Shown here: positions 45,780 to 58,159 of the stretch, in pieces
Layout: every line of letters starts with the position of its first letter
Numbering within the stretch: position 1 is the first letter of the stretch
DNA from: Oikopleura dioica
Lineage: Eukaryota; Chordata; Appendicularia; Copelata; Oikopleuridae
NCBI GenBank assembly: GCA_907165135.1
Contig: OU015567.1
Location: forward strand, 253,001-317,000
Direction: 5' to 3'
Length of the DNA stretch: 64,000 nucleotides
Notes under the pieces: model-generated
The model's input: the letters and a program-made list of their open reading frames with translations, nothing else
The model's database searches: none
Told to the model about the DNA's origin: nothing
Position numbers and translations under genes: made by a program

Positions 45780-47907
45780 TATATTATTTTGATGGGAATT
45801 TTGAGGAGAAAACATACTCACAATCCTTCATTGAAGAACCGAGTCGGAATTCTAGAGGAGACGAAAATGCGAAGATCGTTGTAAATCATGATAATGGTGA
45901 TCAAACGACAAACATCTCCTTAGAAAACCAGCGTGAGAAAACTTCAAAGAAATCGTGTTTTCAGAGATTGAAAGAGACACATATTGTTTATAAAATTCTT
46001 GCCCTCCTGGTCGGAATCACGATTATTTTTGGGCCGATAGTTGTTTTACCGCCAATAATGCTAAAGGTTCACTGAAAAATAAGCGTCAAGATTGAACCAC
46101 TTCAACTTATGTTTTAGCAATCAGCGATAACAACTCAATCTACTCAACAACGACCAGATCCGGTTAGATGTTTTTTACATATGACAGACCTGATTTTTTC
46201 ATTCGAGGAAATTTCAGTTAGTTGGGATAAATATTTCAGTACAGTAAGAAGAGACTTTTAGTTTCTCCCGAAGGCCTCCCAAAAGTAAAAGTACTAGTGA
46301 GGTGTAGTTCCTAACCCTAAGGCCTAACCTAGGGGGCTTCACCCCATTGGAACCCCCCCCTTAACACTAACGAGAAAGGAGATTACCGAAATATTTTTCC
46401 ATACTACGAAATTTCATTCGCCGACCATAAATTGATTTTTCAGATTGATGCTAACATTGTGGTTCTCCAGTCAAATGAATTGTCCTATTCTTACTTATTC
46501 TCTGGCGATGGACTTTCAAAAAGCCCAATAAACATCCAGCTAACTTCAACTTATCCAGATCAACTTGTCCCTGATGTCGATCAATTTGGCAGCGCTTTCG
46601 CGGTCGTTAAAGGAGAAATACACATTTTTGGTGGCTACAATAATCCTCAAATGGTAATTACCAAAAAAAAAATATTTTTAAGGGGGTAGAAACAGTTTCC
46701 TCGATTTTGGACTGCAGCTACATAGAAGAAAACATAAAATTTAGTTATGTTCACGAAATTTCCTCATGAATGTTCCAAGAAAAAGAGTTAAGCTTCACAA
46801 AAATGTGAATGAAATTTGTATAACTATAAGGGGACTCGAAATATACATGTTTAAAAATTTAGGAAAATCGAGAATTTCGGAGAGATGAGCTGCTTCTGAG
46901 CCCGTTTACTCAAAAATTTGATGACTAAAACAAATTTCGAGAGAGATGTTCCTAGATCTAAGATGTATCTATCTAAACCTGAACAGAAAATTTGAAAATT
47001 TAAGATTCTCTTGTCTGTAGCGCCGGTTAAAAATAGTTCGGAAAAAAGCTGTTTCTACCCCCTTAAAGACCCCCTTAAAGATTTGACACTTTAGTAATTA
47101 CAGTTAAGATCGCAAAAGTGTCAGAAGAAGCGTGCGAAATTGATCATGTGCGTCAATGGGATTTCTTTCATATTTTTCGGTATCCAGTCGAATTGGTCAT
47201 CGAGTACAAAAATGGATTTGCTGCAATCGCAATTAATAACGGAGAGAAAGGTAGAATTATGTTTTCTTCCGTTTCTAACTCTTTTCAGCGCTGATCTGCT
47301 TTGAGAATCTCGGTCAGAAAAAGTGTGAAATCTTTGATGGAGCGCGGTCAAAATCAACCCACTTGACAGTTTTCAAGCATTTTTATGGCAGTCTTGGCCA
47401 TTACGAAGGCCAGCCGACAACAGTCGGAGGCGTAGAATACGGCAAAAAAGAGAGTTTTTTTTCTTTCCATTATTGGCATAATTCAATTCAAGTGTCAATA
47501 TACGTTCACACACACTCATTGGACTGGAGTCTGGAGCGATGCTGATGCTTGGTGGATACAACATTGAGGGATTTCTGTCAAACGATTACGAGGGATCTAC
47601 CAAAGACATTTGGCTGCTTAAAGATAAAATTTGGACGCAAATTGGCGTTCTGAACGAGGTGAGAAAATATCCTTATGGAAAATGATTTTCATCTTCGACA
47701 AAGTATTGTGAAGATGGCTCAGCATTGAAGATTGATGATTACATCTACCTTGTCTCTGGCGGAATAAAAGATTCGAATGGCCTCTACCCAGTTGAACGAA
47801 TCAAAATTGTCAACGACGAAGTCATCCACACAAAGGTCATCGGGGGACACGAGTTTCGCAGCGAAGCTCCAGTTATTTTCGAAGCATCTGCTAATTTTTG
47901 CGTGTAA
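45780..47907 (+). CDS. Kelch-like repeat protein B, membrane-anchored
   Basis: Paralogue of gene A. The first clear exon (to 46066) encodes a polar cytoplasmic part (NRSRGDENAK type) and a transmembrane helix (ILALLVGITIIFGPIVVL), so the propeller would lie outside the cell. Exons then run 46118-46162 (Gln/Thr linker), 46444-46653 (LFSGDGLSK, GEIHIFGGYNN), 47104-47250, 47289-47446 (FENLGQKKCEIFDGA, GQPTTVGG), about 47485-47658 (LMLGGYN, DIWLLKDKIWTQIG) and 47705-47907 (YCEDGS, IYLVSGG, final SANFCV). The start codon was not located; an upstream exon or trans-spliced leader is likely. The intron after 47446 fits only with a GA-AG or similar border, and that after 46653 only with a border off GT-AG. 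Two introns carry MITEs. Confidence 0.7.
46300..46415. repeat. Fragment of the TTTCGGTA-rich MITE
   Basis: Ends TTACCGAAATATTTTTCCATACT, as at the right end of the element at 20453-21193, preceded by a similar GC-rich stretch with CCTAACCCTAAGG. It lies in the intron before the exon at 46444. Confidence 0.55.
46682..47062. mobile_element. TTAA-flanked MITE in a Kelch B intron
   Basis: GGGGGTAGAAACAG at the left and CTGTTTCTACCCCC at the right are inverted and each abuts TTAA. It accounts for most of the 450-nt intron 46654-47103. Confidence 0.75.
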
Positions 47908-47919
47908 AACAAGCTTTTT

Positions 47920-49130
47920 ATCCATCCCATATTTTCTGTTTTTCATGATCTGACTAAATTAATTTTTGAAATCAAAGAATAATGCCCGCGTCTGTTTTCT
48001 CAGTTAACTGCCATTTTATTTCTAGAAATTCTTTTTAAGTCCATTTTAATAAACAAGCACGAACTGTTATAAAAGGTCAGGTAATGCTACCTAGGTTATA
48101 TCAATAATTAGCAAACATAGAAATCTACAGTATTCTATTTTCACACGATTGATGCTGCTGATTTGATCATTTTGTTAAATAAATAATCAGATTATAACGA
48201 TAGCCCGTCAAATTTGCTAACTCATTCGGTGGGCTCCGCTGCTTTCGGCCATTTTCATAATTGAACAATTTTCAGCCAAAGAGGAACAAAAAAGAAAAAA
48301 AGAAAGAAATCGGCTTTCAAAGAGGATGAGTTCAAATTCAGAGAGGAAAGAAAACTACAAAACCTTCGGTAAGTAAAATAGATCTCAGGCCTCTATTAGC
48401 TTCGCTTTTCGTAGCGAAACGAGGCGACTCAAAAATATCTTCTGTAGCTGATTTTTGACTCGCCTAGCTTCGCGTAAAACTTGACTTTCGGCAGCTTCCC
48501 CCGGGTTAACAAAGTGACACCCTTATTTTATTTGCATGAAAAAGATTAACAAAAATGCTTTATAAAATTTCGCTTCAAAAAATATTCTTTTTTCGAGCCG
48601 TAGCGAAGCGAGGCAACTAAATATAATTTCTGTACCTGATTTTTGACTCGCCTCGCTTCGCTGCGGCTCGAAAGTAGAATATTTTCTGAAGCGAAAGCTA
48701 ATAAAACATTTTTCTTAACCTCTTTTGTGCAAATAATATATGGGTGTCACTTGGTAAAACTGACAAAAGTGCTGTTGAAAGTCAAGTTTAACGCTCGATA
48801 AAACCTTAATCAACTCGATGACTCTTTTTCAGTATAATGATTAATTTATGTTCAAACCGAGTTGTCTCCCCCTCGCTTTTTCTAATAGCCCGTCAGAGCG
48901 GACAAAAATCAATATCAAAGTAAACAGACAGTTCTTTTATTAAAAGTCATCGCTATTTGGCTTCTTGCATTTTGAAAAGTCGCGCGAGACAATCGAGAGC
49001 GAATCGACCAGCGTGGCAGGCCCGCTGGCTCAGTACTCGTCATCTTTCTTCCCACCAAAGCGCTTTTTGAGATTTTTTAATAGAGAGCTTCATAAAATCA
49101 TAAAAAGAGAATTCTGAAAAAAACAACAGA
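47920..49130. other. Intergenic with foldback repeats, possible tiny exon
   Basis: A short open piece, MSSNSERKENYKTF at 48330-48371 with a GTAAGT donor, could be the first exon of an unseen gene or chance. The rest holds repeats with GCGAAGCGAGGC cores and no other coding signal. Confidence 0.3.
48505..48758. mobile_element. MITE with GTGACACCC ends, about 254 bp
   Basis: TTAACAAAGTGACACCCTTATT through TCGAGCCG is inverted at the right (CGGCTCGA through GGGTGTCACTTGGTAA), arms about 100 bp. The core has GCGAAGCGAGGC motifs, also found at 48400-48480. The end motif recurs inside the hAT element at 4076. Confidence 0.7.
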
Positions 49131-49132
49131 AT

Positions 49133-50276
49133 ATGACCGACGAAGGTAATTATCTTATTCAAAAAAATTCTGTTAATTATTTAAATGATTGGAAGTTTTT
49201 TCCACTCATTCGACTAAAAATCTTTTCATTTGATGAAAAAATTTATTTTTGATTGAAAAATGAATCTTATTTCAAGAAGGCGGCTCGAATCGAGAAAAAA
49301 GAGCGCAAAATTTGACCAAAATTTTGGTCAAATTTAAGACCAATCAGATTGACGCATTAATTTTGAGCCAATAAGATTAAAGAAAATATTGATAAAATAT
49401 CAATTTTTTCTTAAATCTGATTGGTCTACCGGTCGAATGCGACAATCTGACTGGTCTAAAGATAACTCAAAATTTGGTCATTATCTCCGCATTTTTTGTA
49501 GATTCATGGCGCGGCCCTCGTTTTTTAAATGAATAGTTATTTTTTTCGAGTCACAATTCGCAAATAAAACTGCGCGAAATGAGTCAATGATCTTTTGTTT
49601 GACAGGCTCCGTAGACGAATCCGCGAAAGCGAAAAGACCCAACTCCGCTAATTATTTGTTTCTTTTCAGAAATGGGAAACGCGCAAGATGCAAATGAGAA
49701 TATGACGCTGACAACAGAACAGGAAAAGCCGCAGACTTGTCTACAGAGAGCATTGAGCTGTTCCTGCACGATTTTGTGCGTCGTATTTGGTAAGTTCTCT
49801 TTTACTAATTTTTATAAAAGAAATTTTTTGGAAATGGTTTTTAAGAAACCAAGGCCTGAGTTCAGAAACCTGTGCTAGGAACCTGAGTCAGGGTTTCGAA
49901 AGAGCTTTCGATACTCTGACTCAGGTTTACCGCTCAGGTGCTCTTTTCATCTTTAAAGAAGGGTTAAGCCAATGAAATTGCTCGAATTTCTGCCAAAGCC
50001 AATAAGAAAGGCCCATTTTTTGCTTTTATTTGCTGTACAAAAAGGGCGCACTTTTCATTTGAAAAGTCAGCCCAAAGAAAGTCACGTTTAATTATCATCA
50101 TTTCAGGAATCTCCCTTGGAGTCGGATTCGGCCTGCCCTTCGGCTACCTCGCTGCCTTCCTCTTCGCGATCATCGCTGGCCCTCTCTACTGCTGCGGCTA
50201 CCGATTCGACCCGGCGACAACTTCCGTCTACAAAAAAGGCCAAACTCCTCCTCAAGCTCCTGCTCAAAACGTCTAG
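49133..50276 (+). CDS. Small Cys/Gly-rich membrane protein
   Basis: Three exons: 49133-49145, 49670-49789 and 50107-50276, all GT-AG and in phase. The protein of about 100 residues starts MTDEEMGNAQDAN. It has a Cys-rich hydrophobic segment (CLQRALSCSCTILCVVFG), a second hydrophobic run (GFGLPFGYLAAFLFAIIAGPLYCC) and a Pro-rich tail. The Cys at membrane edges suggest palmitoylation. Two hydrophobic runs could form a hairpin in the membrane. Family not recognised. The second intron contains a palindromic element copy. Confidence 0.65.
49260..49475. repeat. Inverted repeat with ACCAATCAGATT motifs
   Basis: TTTGACCAAAATTTTGGTCAAATT is a palindrome. GACCAATCAGATTGACGC is answered by GCGACAATCTGACTGGTC at 49438-49455. 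It lies in the first intron of the small membrane protein gene. The CCAATCAG core recalls the MITE at 42332. Confidence 0.5.
49861..49940. repeat. Palindromic family copy in an intron
   Basis: TTCAGAAACCTGTGCTAGGAACCTGAGTCAGGG pairs with CTCTGACTCAGGTTTACCGCTCAGG. It lies inside the GT-AG intron 49790-50106. Confidence 0.7.
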
Positions 50277-50492
50277 ACTAAAACTATCTTCTTCCAGCAC
50301 TCTCTCCAGACAAAACTGACTGTACATGTTTTGACATACGATTCTTCTCCTAGCAATTTTCGATGAAGGCAAAAAAAAAGAAAACTGAAGCTGCAATGAT
50401 TTTTGACAAATTTAAAATTCATCTTTTAATTTTTGTAAATAAACAATTAAAAAATGACAATTGAAGAGATTTTTATTGGAGGATAATTTGGG

Positions 50493-53400
50493 TCAAGCTT
50501 TTTGAGGTTCTTTTGGTGCCAAATCCGGTCGGTCTTTTCGCAAAAGCAGATTATATACATCATCATCGGTATTTTTAACTTCGGCATTTTGGGAGTTGAA
50601 AGAGAGAAACGGATCCGTGGTTGAAGAGGACTTTTTGGCAGAGGGAGTTTTTTGAACTTCGCGGAGTGAAACTAGAAATGTTGAGGAGAAATGACTGTAG
50701 TCGATTGCAAACCTTGAGCTCGTTGAACAGTAGTGCCTCGAAGACGGTTGACGAGAAAGACAAAAGCGCCTGGAAGATCGGAGTTTTTCATTTCTTCGGA
50801 GGACCCATCTGGATATCGAATATTTGCTTGACGGACCTACAAAATTGAGATTTACCCTTTAATCTTTCATCCTGGAACTTACGTTTCCAGCTCCAATGGA
50901 TCGATCACCGACGAAAATTCTCAGCGATCCTCCTGGCTTTTGCTTCTGACTCGCGTCATATGTATTTATCAGATGTCCGACCCTTAATTTTCATCAAAAA
51001 GGGAGGAGTTTATAAGTAGTTACAGAGGATGACGATCTTGGACGAACAGTTCCGTATCGATTCTCGGGTCTCCATCGACAATTTCATCGAATCGAAGGAT
51101 CAAATGGCTCCCTAGCCCTTTGGAATCGTTCGTCGAGATGTCTGTGTAGCTTGCGGTTCCGTCTAGTTTTCCGGAATCGAAGATGAAGTTGAGAATGAAA
51201 CCATCTCGGAGGCAGAGGATAAGCGATCGAATTCCGCCATCGCGATCCGAATCGTCCTGGACGGAAGCAAACACGCCTCCGGTTAGGAATAACTCGTCCT
51301 TTGTCAGCATGCTTTGATGGACTTGATTTTTAAATCAGACCTTTTTTTATTTCAAAAGACCACAACTTACTTTCTCGTTCCCCACGAAGGCCCTTTTCAT
51401 CACCAGTTTTCCACATTTGCCTGACTTTCGAAAACTAAATCATTAAAATAAAAGTTCAATTAGCACCTTGAGCAACTCACATTTTGCGGTTTAGACTTGG
51501 CCCTCATCGTGTTGATTCGTTGGCTTTCATGCAGCTCTAGATGATCTGGGTTGTCTTGCACAGTCTCTTCTTTTCTGGCAACCACTTCCGGGCGGATCAT
51601 GCTTTCGTGCAGGCTCACTCGGTTTTCTTTCGAAATATCGTCCACGGATTTTTTCGCGAATCGTCGGCGAATTCCGCTGAAAGAGAGATTGACACCCTAA
51701 AATCTAACCGCAAATACCTAAAGCCCTTGGACCTTCGTGGAGCGGGTTGGTTCTCTTCCGTTCCGTTAGGGTCACCAGAATTTCTTGAAAAAAGAGTATC
51801 CACTGAGTGATCCCTAAATTTTCTCCTCGACTCTTGAAACTCCTTTGAGCGTCCTCTTGGCTGCGCCGGAGGAGACATAAAGGAAAGATTCTTCGAAGCA
51901 GATTGAGGTCGAGGTTCCGAAAGTTTTTTCGTCGAAAGATCGGTGAAATCGCTTCCTTGGCCTTTGAAATTGTTCATGTATCCGTAGTACCAGGCGCGGC
52001 CGGGACCGGTTTTAGAGATTTTGCGCACCGCTAAGAAAAATTTCAAACAGTAAAATTTATGAAAATGGTACATGAATCGGTGCTGACGATGGAACAGGTG
52101 TCATCGTCAGGAGTTTGTCTGCCAGACATCATCATTGACTGAACTCCGACTGGTCGAGGACCGGGGGTTGTAGAAGCTGTGCTACCCGCTTATCATGGTT
52201 TTTCAAATGCCTTTTCCTTCAAAAAAAAGGAAAGAAAAACCCGTTTCCTGATTTTCTTTGCCTTGTTGGTGACATCACATGACTCGGGCTCGATGTTCTC
52301 GGCGGGAGCTCCTTATCACTAACCGCCATTTCTTGAACTTTTCTAACAGGACTTTGAGCTCTTGATCGAAGCGTCTTTACATTGATTTTCGGCTTTTCCC
52401 CTGGAGTTGGTGGAGCAATTTTTCGCGGAGTGATTGAGCCAATTTTCTGAAATTAAAATTTCATTACTGTACTTTTCTGTTTTGGGAATTTTTACCACGA
52501 TATTTGTTGCGGCCGGTTTTCGCTGGACTTCGTTGACTGTTGGTTTGATTTGGTTCTGGTCGTCTGCAAAACCGGAATCTGTTGTTATGGTCGAGCTGGG
52601 AATTCTAGCGTGGCTTTCGATAGATCTTTCGCTCTCAGATCTTTCTGGTGGGGAAGGTTCTTTTTGACTGTTGATTTTGATCGTTGTTTGGGAAGTTTCG
52701 GGCATTTTCTCTTGAAAGTGCGGCCAATTCGGATTTCTTCGTTTTTCCTCTTTTATTCTCTCTTCTTCGACTTTTGAAGAAGCTTTGATATTGTTGAAAT
52801 ACGGCTTGTAGGAAAGCTTGAAAAACAGAGAGTGAATGCAGAAGATGTGGAATATTGTTACTTGAGGACGTTTTTTAGGGCTGATTTGCCCTGTCGCCGG
52901 ATTTGACACTTCTATCCGCGCTTCCGGGGGCGAGACAGCTGCTTGAGAAGTTCTCGTTGTCGTATTATTCAGAGGAGCCACGTGATTTTCTAAGGGAAAC
53001 GAAGTTGAGTAAGTTTTTTGGTATGTTGTTTGCTTGTTTTTGAGTTCTTGAATTATTATTCTCTTAAAAAAATGATTAAAATCGAGTGCAATTGAGGTCA
53101 AAAGAGGTCAAATGATATCAGAATCAACAAATATGACCTTTGAAAGATATTCAGTGGCAAAAATTGGCATTCTTTGAGAAATTTTGTTAGAAAAAATATA
53201 ATATTTACTCTGATTTTCATGAAACTCTAAGCTGGGGATGATGATGCCAGTAAGTCAGCAAGCTGCTACTGTAAATAATCGGTGATTTGGGTCGTTGTTT
53301 CTTTGACTCTCTTTTCTCTTCGCTCTTCAAATCCATATCCTCTTATCAATCCCTTTTTTGCATTTCTTATCAGTAGTAAGAGTATCCTGCTGAGGCTCTT

Positions 53401-54114
53401 TTTTGATAAGAATTTGTCACGTGACGTAGAAGAGCGAAGAAAACAACTCGTCTCGCTCATAAAGATGCGTGATTTAGCGATCGACATTTCATCCCCAGCT
53501 TTTCGAGTTCAAACTTACTTTTCTGAAAAGTTGATTTTCTGAAAGAAGGCGATGGTTTTGGGGACGGTTCTGAATCTTCCTGAGTCGTGACTTTGAAACG
53601 GGCTCAGTTCTGTTTTATACAGTCAGGTGATTAGGCAAAAGGCTACAGTTAGCACCTGAAGGTAATGATCAATGAATTTAGGGGGGTGAGTAAGCGCTAG
53701 AATTAGCTAGGTAGTGAGCCCAAGACTGAGTCAGACGCCGAACTCACTGACTTTTTATGATGAGAAATCTCCTGAAAGTCCTCTGCTGGAGCAAAGTTTT
53801 CTTCACAAATGCTCGCTGGAGAATAGACGGACTCCCGAACAGAGGAGGAGTCGAAAATTTCTTCCTTGATTTCATCCGGCGTCAGGGTGCGATTCGAGTC
53901 CGGGCAGATTGTTGAAGAGTTGAAAGAATTCGAAGAATTGATAGAACTGATACTAGAGTAGACGGAAGAGGAGGATTTGTATGCTTGGCGGGCGGTTTTT
54001 GCTGGAGCTGTTTTTGGACGACCTACTTTTGTTTAAGAAATTTAGCCAAAGAAAAACCATAAAAATTGAACAAAGAAAAAGACCTGAGAGAGAAATGTTA
54101 AATGACGATGACAT
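50493..54114 (-). CDS. Large, mostly disordered cytoplasmic protein
   Basis: About ten minus-strand exons. The probable start is 54114 (MSSSFNISL). A Ser-rich exon (53745-54020) has GRPKTAPAKTARQAYKSSSS, and later exons have DSEPSPKPSPS and NPNWPHFQEKMPETSQ. These are followed by SITPRKIAPPTPGEKPKIN, TGPGRAWYYGYMNNFKGQGSDF, SVDDISKENRVSLHE and a folded-looking part. That part has LTGGVFASVQDDSDRDGG, LCLRDGFILNFIFDSGKLDG, LRIFVGDRSIGAGNVRQ and FVFLVNRLRGTTVQRAQ, ending APKEPQKA at 50493. Multiple PxxP and Ser-Pro motifs suggest phosphorylation and SH3 binding. Family unassigned. The first intron could not be phased exactly, so exon 1 is tentative. Confidence 0.6.
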
Positions 54115-54119
54115 TTTCC

Positions 54120-55187
54120 TGTTTCAATTCTCTCTTCTTCAATAAAAACACTAGAATTTGAAGCTTTTTTCTAGTAAAGAAGTGCTCATTTCCGTCGTTG
54201 GTTGTGTTAATAGGGCCGCGTCACCCAGGTCAGTGCTCTGGCTGCTTTACTTTTTTGGTGATAACGATTTTATTTCACACGCGCTTGCGGCCCTTTTTTA
54301 GCATCTTTTTAGTTAGACAAGACTTTGGTCGTCCAATGTTTATTCTGTTTGGAGAGGGTTTAAAAGGGTTGAGTAAGAAGAGTTGTCCAAAGCTGGCACG
54401 ATTTGATTTGATTGATTTAGACGAGGCGGATTAGAAGCTCCGACAATGACGTCACCGCAGAATCGGCAGGTGGCAACGGGAAGACACCTGCCACTGACCG
54501 CACTTGTCTCCCAAAACCGACCTTCAATACCGCAATTGCGCCACTTTGAGAGGTGCCAAATTTTGGCAATTCTAGAGCTCTAGAATCCATAGAAGCAAAT
54601 GGGTTCAACTTTCAACGAAAAAAACTCCGTCTCTTTTATTTATTGAGAAACGTTTTTTCTCTGTAAAATCTAGCTGGCTCTAGAAAAAGGCAGTAAATTA
54701 ACCTTTTCCGTTGATTTTCAACTCTACGTGACTGTGATGTTCCTGTTTTAGAGTCTAAATGTCAGCTGCCTCTAAACTGCTATTTTGCATATTAATGTGA
54801 TTCTGACAGTAAGAGAACAAGGTCAGTAATGAAGATTGCTGGCTGAATATCGCCGCTAATGAGCGCGACCGATCGGCGGTCATATAGAAGGTGATTTTGA
54901 TTATCCGCCGCTACCCCAGTCGGAAATTATGTCACCAGCTCTAAACGACAATCAACGCCAAATGGCAACACTCTTTTTTAACAAAAAATCTAAGACCGGC
55001 TCGCTGAGAGTTTCCAGTTCAGCGGATTTGTTGGAAATCAAAAGCCGCGGGCGGCTTTTTTTTCCAGTTTAGCAGCTTGATTTTTTCATTGAAGGTTCAA
55101 TGAAGTGTAAATGAAACTGAGTCACTAAGTAAGATTAACATCATCTTCAGGGGCGAGATTAGCAGTGGATCAGAATGGTAGTAAGAA
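54120..55187. other. Intergenic between divergent genes
   Basis: This lies between minus-strand gene N and the plus-strand channel gene, so it may contain both promoters. A GC-rich AAAAGCCGCGGGCGGC motif at 55040 matches copies at 1.4 kb. No exon supported. Confidence 0.4.
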
Positions 55188-56853
55188 ATGAGTGTTGTGA
55201 GGAAAAACGAAAAAGCGAAAAGATTCAAGAGGATTACTCTCGCTTCATTGGTCATTTTCGGACTTTTAGGATCTTCAATCGGTACAGTTTCCTTTTTCTT
55301 TGATTTTTCATTTTCTAGCCTTCTACCAATGCGTCCGAGAATACCTCTCCTTCGAGATCCATACCGAGCAAAAGTTCGTTGAAGTCCGCGAGGTAAGCAT
55401 TCTTGCTTCATTTAACAAAATTTATATCGGTTCGTAGCAACCATTTCCAACAGTGACGCTCTGCTTGAACTCGATGCATTCGAAGGAGAAAATCAGGGAA
55501 TATTATCCCGAGTTGGAATATATTCTTGACTTATTGTACTTCAATCAGCAGATGAATGAAGAAACCCTCCAGGAGATCAAATCTGGTCACTTGGCAGGTT
55601 CAAAAACCGGTCTTTTAGACTGTTTTATTCATTAATGCCTTTAGGGAACAGTGACTGGAGAAATTATGATGAGGTCATTATCGTCGAAGAGTTACTCCGT
55701 TCAACAACGATGTGGGAATTTGTTAACAAAACAAGTTCTCATTTCATGGTTTCGGCCTGCCGTGCTGGCTCAGTTGACTGTTCTGAGCGGACTGGTGTAT
55801 GGAAAGATGATTTTTTTGAACAAGGAAGATGCAAGACCTTTTCTGGTTCTTCTGCTAGATATCTTGATCTCAGTTAAATATAACTGAATTACATCGTCGA
55901 TGAATAATTTTTTAGTCATGATTTACAACAGAACAGATTGGACAGTCGGCTGGTCAAGTTTCTACGATGGAATAACGCTTTACTACTCAGAAAATACCTA
56001 CAAAAATGATGCCATATCAAAGCCGATGATATTTAATCGAATGATCACAAATCCGACAAATGCAGCTGTTGTTGGGCTCTCGAAGACAAAGAATGCTAAG
56101 CTTGGAAAACCATACTCACAGTGTGTCAAAAATGGAACGCTTAAGTACAGCAGTGCTGAATACACTATGGATAGCTGTCTCCATGAGTGCAAGGGTAATA
56201 AAAATTATCTGGTTCATAACTAAGAGCTGAGCCTCTTAGTGGATATAATCGTGGAAACTTGCGGCTGTCGGGCTCCATTTTTTCGAAAGCATGAAGACTT
56301 TTATTCATACCCTGATTGCACTGTCTTTGATCATATTTTCTGCGTCAAAGAAATTATGCAGGTAAAACAAATACAAGAATTTTAACTTACTTATGTTAGA
56401 AATTTAACTCGTTTCTGCGATTTGACTGCGATTGCACGACAACTTGCGAAGACTCTACCCTTTCAATATCATCAGTCAAGGTTGAGACTTTGAACTTGAA
56501 ATTTACAAGTCGAAAGAGTGACAGAATTCTTTTATTATAACTCATAATTGATAATCGACAATGGTTTTTTGCTCCTCTGATGCACTTTACACCTGTTCTG
56601 TACCTGTTTTCTCTTGCAACAACCAATCACAGTCCAATATGGGTCTCCAACCGTTGCCATAACTCTTCCAAAAGACATCTCCGTTACTACTTTTGACATC
56701 ATTATGAGTTCAAATATCGAAACAATTCGCGAAAAACCTTTATATCCATTTGAACGATTTATGTTAGATATTGGAGAAATTATCTTCATTCTCTTTGGCT
56801 TCTTGGCGATGATTTTTCTTTTTGGAAAAAAACAGGCAAAATCATCAACTTAA
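55188..56853 (+). CDS. DEG/ENaC-type sodium channel subunit
   Basis: A trimeric amiloride-sensitive-type cation channel subunit. The start MSVVRKNEK leads into the first transmembrane helix (ITLASLVIFGLLGSSIAFY). The family motif QPFPTVTLCLNS follows directly. The extracellular loop has CKTFSG, YSQCVKNG, DSCLHECK, VETCGCRAPFF and FDCDCTTTCEDS, matching the Cys framework near the second helix. The C-terminal segment gives VAITLPKDIS and the second helix (DIGEIIFILFGFLAMIFLF). Exons join across introns of 33-48 nt, with a last intron of about 130 nt. The selectivity-filter GxS is not seen at the usual place, so conduction properties are uncertain. Length (about 400 residues) is on the short side. 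Confidence 0.75.
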
Positions 56854-57277
56854 ACGAGAAGATGGTGAGTTGGAATCGACGGGGGAATCTTCTGAATGAT
56901 ATTCGACGAATGCAATGAACAACGAAAAACTGAACAATTGTGAACTTTCACGATTTTTGTAAATAAAAGCTTTACTTTTATTGGTATTCTGTCATCTTTG
57001 TTGAAGTCTTTGATTTAACAACTTACGGGTTGAAAAAGACGGAAACCGCAAAATGAAAATTTGCTTGCAACAGAAGCTCCCTAAGACGGCTTCACCTGCT
57101 GCTTCTAGAATTGGACTAATTCAGAACTGACTTGGTCGAATAAACAGATTTGGGCGTTGCTTGAACGCGGATTTTAGTCATTCTTGGGGGTATATTTCTG
57201 ATTTTATGACTTTTATCGTTTCCTTTTACGACAATGCTAGATAGCTTGATGCGACTAGCAATAATTTTTCAAGTAAA

Positions 57278-58150
57278 ATGAGCACGAGCGATTCAAATTC
57301 ATCAGAGAGCACCCTAGGAGACTATCGAAATGAGCTATTGGAACATCCCCTTCAGCAGCATTTACCTGGAGAAGGTATCGAAAAACTTCATTTTGAATAC
57401 TTTTTCAATCACAAGATGCAGCGGCTAATAAAAGATTTTTAAGACGAATCACCAGTATCTCAAAGTTCACCTCGCGAAAATCGAAGTGATGTCGCCTCCT
57501 TACTCCTTCACTCTGTCTCAGTCATACATCAACTTGCCGACGATGTTGCTGCCATTAGGGCTGAAATGAAAAAAATGAAAGAAGAAAAGAAATATACCCT
57601 GACCGAAATGGAGAAAAGTCTACTTGCTGAGAAATATATGCTCCAGAAAATCGACACATTTGATACAAGGGAAGCAAGCTTAAGAGAAGATGTCATACTC
57701 TTCTTAAAAGCACTATCTGCCGGGAAAAAAATTGTTAATGTAAAAATTAACTATTTCAAAAGTGATTTCGACTCAAGATGGGGCATCCCACCAACCAGAC
57801 ATTTCGATAAAAAGAGGTCGGTCTTTCCATTACAGATCGTTGTTAATGAGTGGGGTGTACTTTTTGAAATGGAAAATGACTGGGATAGTGATTGGAGTCA
57901 TTCTGGTAGGTTTAGATGCTCAATGACATTGACTATTCCAGACGAACGGGAATTGACAGTTTTTGCAATGCATAATTCTCCTGAAAATGATTCTTCTGAA
58001 ATGATTATTGAAGAATATCTCGTATATCGTAAACCATATAAACTCAAGTTTGAGCTTTTCTGTTACGGTGGGGTTACACTTATTCCAAAAATTGTTGGTG
58101 TCGTTTCCATTCCTTCTGTAACTTGGACAGTAATAAATGATCTTGACTGA
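57278..58150 (+). CDS. Coiled-coil protein, unrecognised
   Basis: Two exons: 57278-57375 (MSTSDSNSSESTLGDYRNELLEH) and 57444-58150. After a Ser-rich start, a helical stretch (VIHQLADDVAAIRAEMKKMKEEKKYTLTEMEKSLL) likely forms a coiled coil. The C-terminal half is beta-rich (MTLTIPDERELTVFAMHN, VYRKPYKLKFELFCYGG). No membrane helix. Family not recognised. Confidence 0.65.
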
Positions 58151-58159
58151 GTGACAGCT

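Noticed and set aside
47650-47720. Odd intron border in the last Kelch B intron
   Set aside because: Starting the last exon at TATTGTGAAGATGG gives a standard GT-AG intron and aligns a conserved Cys with gene A.
56460-56640. AG-AC intron before the second channel helix
   Set aside because: A GT donor in the right phase exists slightly downstream (in ACAAGTCG), giving a normal GT-AG intron.
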